Positions 61,914 through 64,000 of a stretch of 64,000 bases of DNA are shown here, in pieces. The position numbers and the translations under genes were made by a program. Source of the stretch: Amphiduros pacificus. Its lineage: Eukaryota; Annelida; Polychaeta; Phyllodocida; Hesionidae. How positions within the stretch are numbered: the stretch's first letter is position 1; each line of letters begins with the position of its first letter. The notes beneath the pieces are model-generated. The model saw nothing but the letters and a program-made list of their open reading frames with translations. It did no database searches and was not told where the DNA came from. Location: the NCBI GenBank assembly GCA_949316495.1, contig OX439012.1:23160666-23224665 (forward strand). Reading direction: 5' to 3'.

Positions 61914-63652
61914 GTAACAATGTATTTTACGTTGGTGCGTTTACTATCAAATAACACTTGGCATTATCTTTATTATGATAATATTGTATGATTGATCTCT
62001 TCAGGTGGCATATTTAATATGTAAGTAATTAGCATTCCCTCCAATTAAATTTCTATTTTAATTACTTTGCACTCAATTTCTCTCTTTTCCATAATGTAAT
62101 ATATTAATATATTGAAAATTACTTACAAAAGGATATGCAATGAAGGCCTACAGCTACATGTTGATGTCAATGTGGCTAATTAGAACTAGGCTGTTGCAAA
62201 GTGCTCCTCCTATTGGATATATTTATATACATTTATATCTGTGATTAAAATCAAATACGAACCCATGCAAGAATTATATCCAGTTGGTATCCATATACCA
62301 TCAGTACAGGTGAAATTCTTTGAGATTGATGTATCGGAAAAAATAAGTCCATTGTTGCAGTTAAATTTCATTTTAATTTCTGGTGGAAAACTTGAATATG
62401 AACCCTCGATATTGGCATCAGTGATAGCAAGGCTGTCACAAGGAGCTAAAAACCACAATAGAACTCAAATACATCTTTAATCTCAAATTGCACACAGCTC
62501 AATAATCTACTTTCTAATAGTTTAATTTGAAAGTATTTAAGGCATATTTCGTGAAATGATAACAAAACAAGTGGTTCTCATGATAGAGGCAAGTAATTGC
62601 CTTAATCACCTGACCTCAAACTGTATATAACTGCAATCAGTAGTATCTGTATTTATATATGCTCTTATTTATGCTCTTATTTATGGTCAAACGAATCAGT
62701 TCTTGAATCTTGAAACAATATTCAAACTATTTAGCCAAGCCTAATGTATTGGTCAGTGATTTATTGGCAAATATGTTGGGTTTTGTAAAATGTAACATTG
62801 TGTGTTTATCACATCAGATGTCATATGTTACACTGCATTTGATACTAACATCATGTTAACAATCTATTTTATTTTCTATGTTTTTACCTCTGTAAGTGTA
62901 AAATGTAAAGGAGGAACATGAAACATACCAGCACATGATCCATAATCAGATGGTGACCACTGTCCATTTGTACAAGTAAATTCCTTAGAGTTGGAGTCAT
63001 CAGAGAATTTAAGGCCACTGTCACAGTCAAAATTCAGGTTTGTCTCTGAGGGAAATACACTCATTGATTCCTGCATTGTTGCCCTTATTATTGACAGTCT
63101 TTCACAATGGGCTGAATGTGGATATTTACATATGAATGGATAAAAAGATAGCATTAATCATTAAATATTATTGTTCATATTATCAAATTAATCACCGTTG
63201 AATGGTAAAATCAAAGTATTTTAATTCATGTAAAAACAGTATCTATGTTACTTTCTAATGTTCTAATTCTCTTCTGCTTGAAGAATAAATGTGACTAAGT
63301 TGTCAGATGTTGGTTCTCTAAAGAAACGATCAAGCAGATTTTGTTTGTGAACAATGTGCATATAAATAGCAAAATCACTCATTGGATATAATTGAAGTAA
63401 TAATGCATTTTCTTCATCACAAAGAGCAACACATTTTATTTATGCCTCACAATCTCTCATGGTACAAACCTGTACAAGCATAATTCCCAGATGGTTCCCA
63501 TACACCATTGCTGCATGTGAATGTCATTCTTGTTGTGGCATCAGAGAATTTAAGATTTGAATTACAGTCAAAAACTACTTGGATTCCTGGAGGGAAACTG
63601 CTAATTGAATTCTGAATGGTTGCTTCTGGAATAGTAAGGCTGGTACAAGGAG
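47131..63652 (-). CDS. multi-sushi (CCP) type I membrane protein, 3' part
   Basis: Exons in transcript order: 63652-63470, 63111-62929, 62445-62263, 60436-60212, 59124-58936, 58748-58627, 58194-58113, 57121-56915, 56722-56510, 56259-56050, 55666-55469, 55117-54914, 54371-54171, 53777-53730, 53598-53410, 52690-52502, 52225-52046, 51232-51050, 50519-50322, 50021-49839, 49745-49563, 49219-49040, 48260-48081, 47785-47612, 47312-47131. Almost every exon is one phase 1-1 sushi domain of about 58-75 residues with a four-Cys frame and a late GxW motif; 22 domains are visible. The last exon gives a transmembrane helix and short tail. The first exon in view enters in phase 1, so the 5' end is outside the window. 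Sushi arrays occur in complement regulators, selectins and adhesion proteins; the ligand is unknown. Confidence 0.88.
47326..47331 (+). terminator. poly(A) signal candidate, claudin-like gene
   Basis: AATAAA about 457 bases after the stop at 46869. If used, the 3' UTR would lie antisense across the whole last exon of the CCP gene (47131-47312). Confidence 0.4.
48461..48710. repeat. mosaic duplication including part of a CCP exon
   Basis: Three pieces of upstream sequence are stitched together: 48461-48543 copies 47837-47932, 48543-48640 copies 47485-47560 with its (AT)n, and 48661-48708 copies 47583-47632, which includes the end of the last sushi exon and its donor. In the copy the donor GT has become GC. 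It lies in an intron and has no acceptor, so it is a dead exon fragment. Confidence 0.82.
53730..53777 (-). CDS. CCP gene 48-base mini-exon
   Basis: Between CTTTCAG and GTACAT, phase 1 to phase 1, coding 16 residues (IEKTTQAMQVFTQSE). It contains no Cys and would be a linker between two sushi domains. Skipping it also keeps the frame, so it is a natural cassette exon. Confidence 0.6.
54410..54480 (+). mobile_element. SINE 3' end fragment
   Basis: GGTATCAGCTTCAAGCAGGT, GTCTCGTCTTGATGTGACTG and GTTGAAAGTGACGTAATACC match the 3' end of the family at 39333. Confidence 0.6.
55815..56015. repeat. ATTC/ATCC tetranucleotide array
   Basis: (TTTA)n passes into ATTCATCCATTTATTCATCC-type 12/24-base units and then (ATTC)n, in the intron between two CCP exons, ending about 35 bases before the exon at 56050. 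Confidence 0.92.
57140..58110. other. CCP intron with an unexplained Cys-bearing plus-strand frame
   Basis: About 1 kb intron. On the plus strand 57848-58029 reads CGEPAPKGTLYRGDRF and continues with two further Cys, faintly sushi-like, but no acceptor precedes it. Not called as a gene. Confidence 0.35.
58113..58748 (-). CDS. CCP domain split over two exons
   Basis: 58627-58748 (phase 1 to 0) holds the first half, from CGDIPVMNNTYTPLAPP to IIGHRFPDD. 58113-58194 (phase 0 to 1) holds the second half with CGPEGVW and the last Cys. All other domains here are single-exon, so an intron has entered this one. Confidence 0.75.
59348..59850 (+). repeat. dispersed element R2, copy B
   Basis: Second copy of 34273-34717, with extra internal bases. 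It is followed at 59880-60095 by another structured segment in which GGCGTCAATAG and TGACGGCGATTGGG face each other and GATATTGACA is repeated, possibly part of a related foldback. All lie in one CCP intron. Confidence 0.8.
60581..60963. mobile_element. MITE relative of 41770 with nested SINE
   Basis: Ends TACCTCAGTCACATTTGCGC / GCCAATGTGACTGGGGTA and shares the interior GGCCGATGGGTATTTTTTAC and GATCATCGGCCACAATTGGG with the MITE at 41770. The middle is replaced by an antisense SINE fragment (about 60717-60845). Flanks do not give a clean direct duplication. Confidence 0.78.
60717..60845 (-). mobile_element. SINE 3' fragment inserted in the MITE
   Basis: GTTTGTTTGTTTGGGGTTTT, TTATTTCAGTCATTTCGGGA and TGCCTCACTGAATTGTCATG are the antisense 3' half of the main SINE family, including its (AAAC)n-type tail. 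Confidence 0.8.
60970..62200. other. CCP intron
   Basis: No exon seen. Contains (AT)n at 61850-61908. Confidence 0.55.
61850..61908. repeat. (AT)n microsatellite
   Basis: About 58 bases of pure AT. Confidence 0.93.
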
Positions 63653-63782
63653 CTGTGGAGAAATTTGGAAAAATACTTTAATTAAGAAAAAAAACAAATA
63701 ACAAACAAACATGAGAAGTTTCTTTTTTTTTCATTTAAAAGGGTAGGAGATGCAAGCATTATACAAACATATTGATTTTTTA

Positions 63783-64000
63783 GGTTGGTTTGTTTGTTTG
63801 TTTGTTTGTTTGGGGTTTTACATCACTTTCAACATTATTTCAGTTATTTCGTGATGAGACCTACTTGTAGCAGATATAGTGCTGCCTCACTGAATTGTCA
63901 TGTCGCAGGTCCTTGACATGACAACCCACCCGGTCACAGATTTACAAGGACAACGGGTTAACCCTTTAGGCACAGGCCTCAGCTCATGTGGGAAATTGTG
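63783..64000 (-). mobile_element. SINE, antisense, cut by window end
   Basis: Starts with a (TTTG)n tail, then GGGGTTTTACATCACTTTCA, TTATTTCAGTTATTTCGTGA, TGCCTCACTGAATTGTCATG and AACGGGTTAACCCTTTAGGC. Its tRNA-like head would lie beyond 64000. Confidence 0.85.

Overview
The window is animal nuclear DNA: AT-rich, with spliced genes, GT-AG introns, many microsatellites, minisatellites and tRNA-derived SINEs, and gene families typical of animal membranes and extracellular surfaces. The gene repertoire and the SINE style suggest a marine invertebrate. I lean to a lophotrochozoan, perhaps a mollusc, but cannot prove the species from sequence alone. I saw no prokaryotic, organellar or recognisable retroviral sequence.

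Layout, left to right. 1-5.2 kb is non-coding and dominated by a 22-bp minisatellite with a higher-order repeat. 5.25-7.40 kb (+) is a complete five-exon MS4A/CD20-like four-pass membrane protein (202 aa). 10.28-13.35 kb (+) is a ninjurin-family gene with an extraordinary architecture: a 510-residue repetitive N-terminal extension and a long insert between the two ninjurin transmembrane helices (772 aa over three exons). 13.4-22 kb holds repeats, foldback elements and a weakly supported plus-strand membrane-protein gene. 23.05-40.64 kb (-) is a complete 17-exon polycystin-1-like gene. The exons join in phase into 1724 aa: signal peptide, C-type lectin domain, Thr/Glu/Ser pentapeptide mucin-like region, degenerate GPS, PLAT, eleven transmembrane segments and a coiled coil. 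45.55-46.87 kb (+) is a complete three-exon claudin/PMP22-like four-pass protein (169 aa). 47.13-64 kb (-) is the 3' part of a large type I membrane protein with at least 22 sushi (CCP) domains, a transmembrane anchor and a short tail; its 5' end lies beyond the window.

All exon models were built by hand: splice sites were read from sequence, phases were checked across every junction, and total lengths are multiples of three. The five confident genes all encode membrane proteins. Two of them (ninjurin-like and polycystin-like) carry long, probably fast-evolving low-complexity repeat regions built partly on 15-bp (five-residue) units. Two (polycystin-like and CCP protein) have lectin or sushi ectodomains of the sort used in recognition or adhesion. 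That they act together is not shown by the sequence.

The non-genic part is rich in structure: a 704-bp higher-order satellite, an inverted minisatellite array folded around an (AT)n core, a 17-copy AGGTCA-containing array, MITE-like and foldback elements, nested SINEs, and several local duplications that copied pieces of neighbouring exons.
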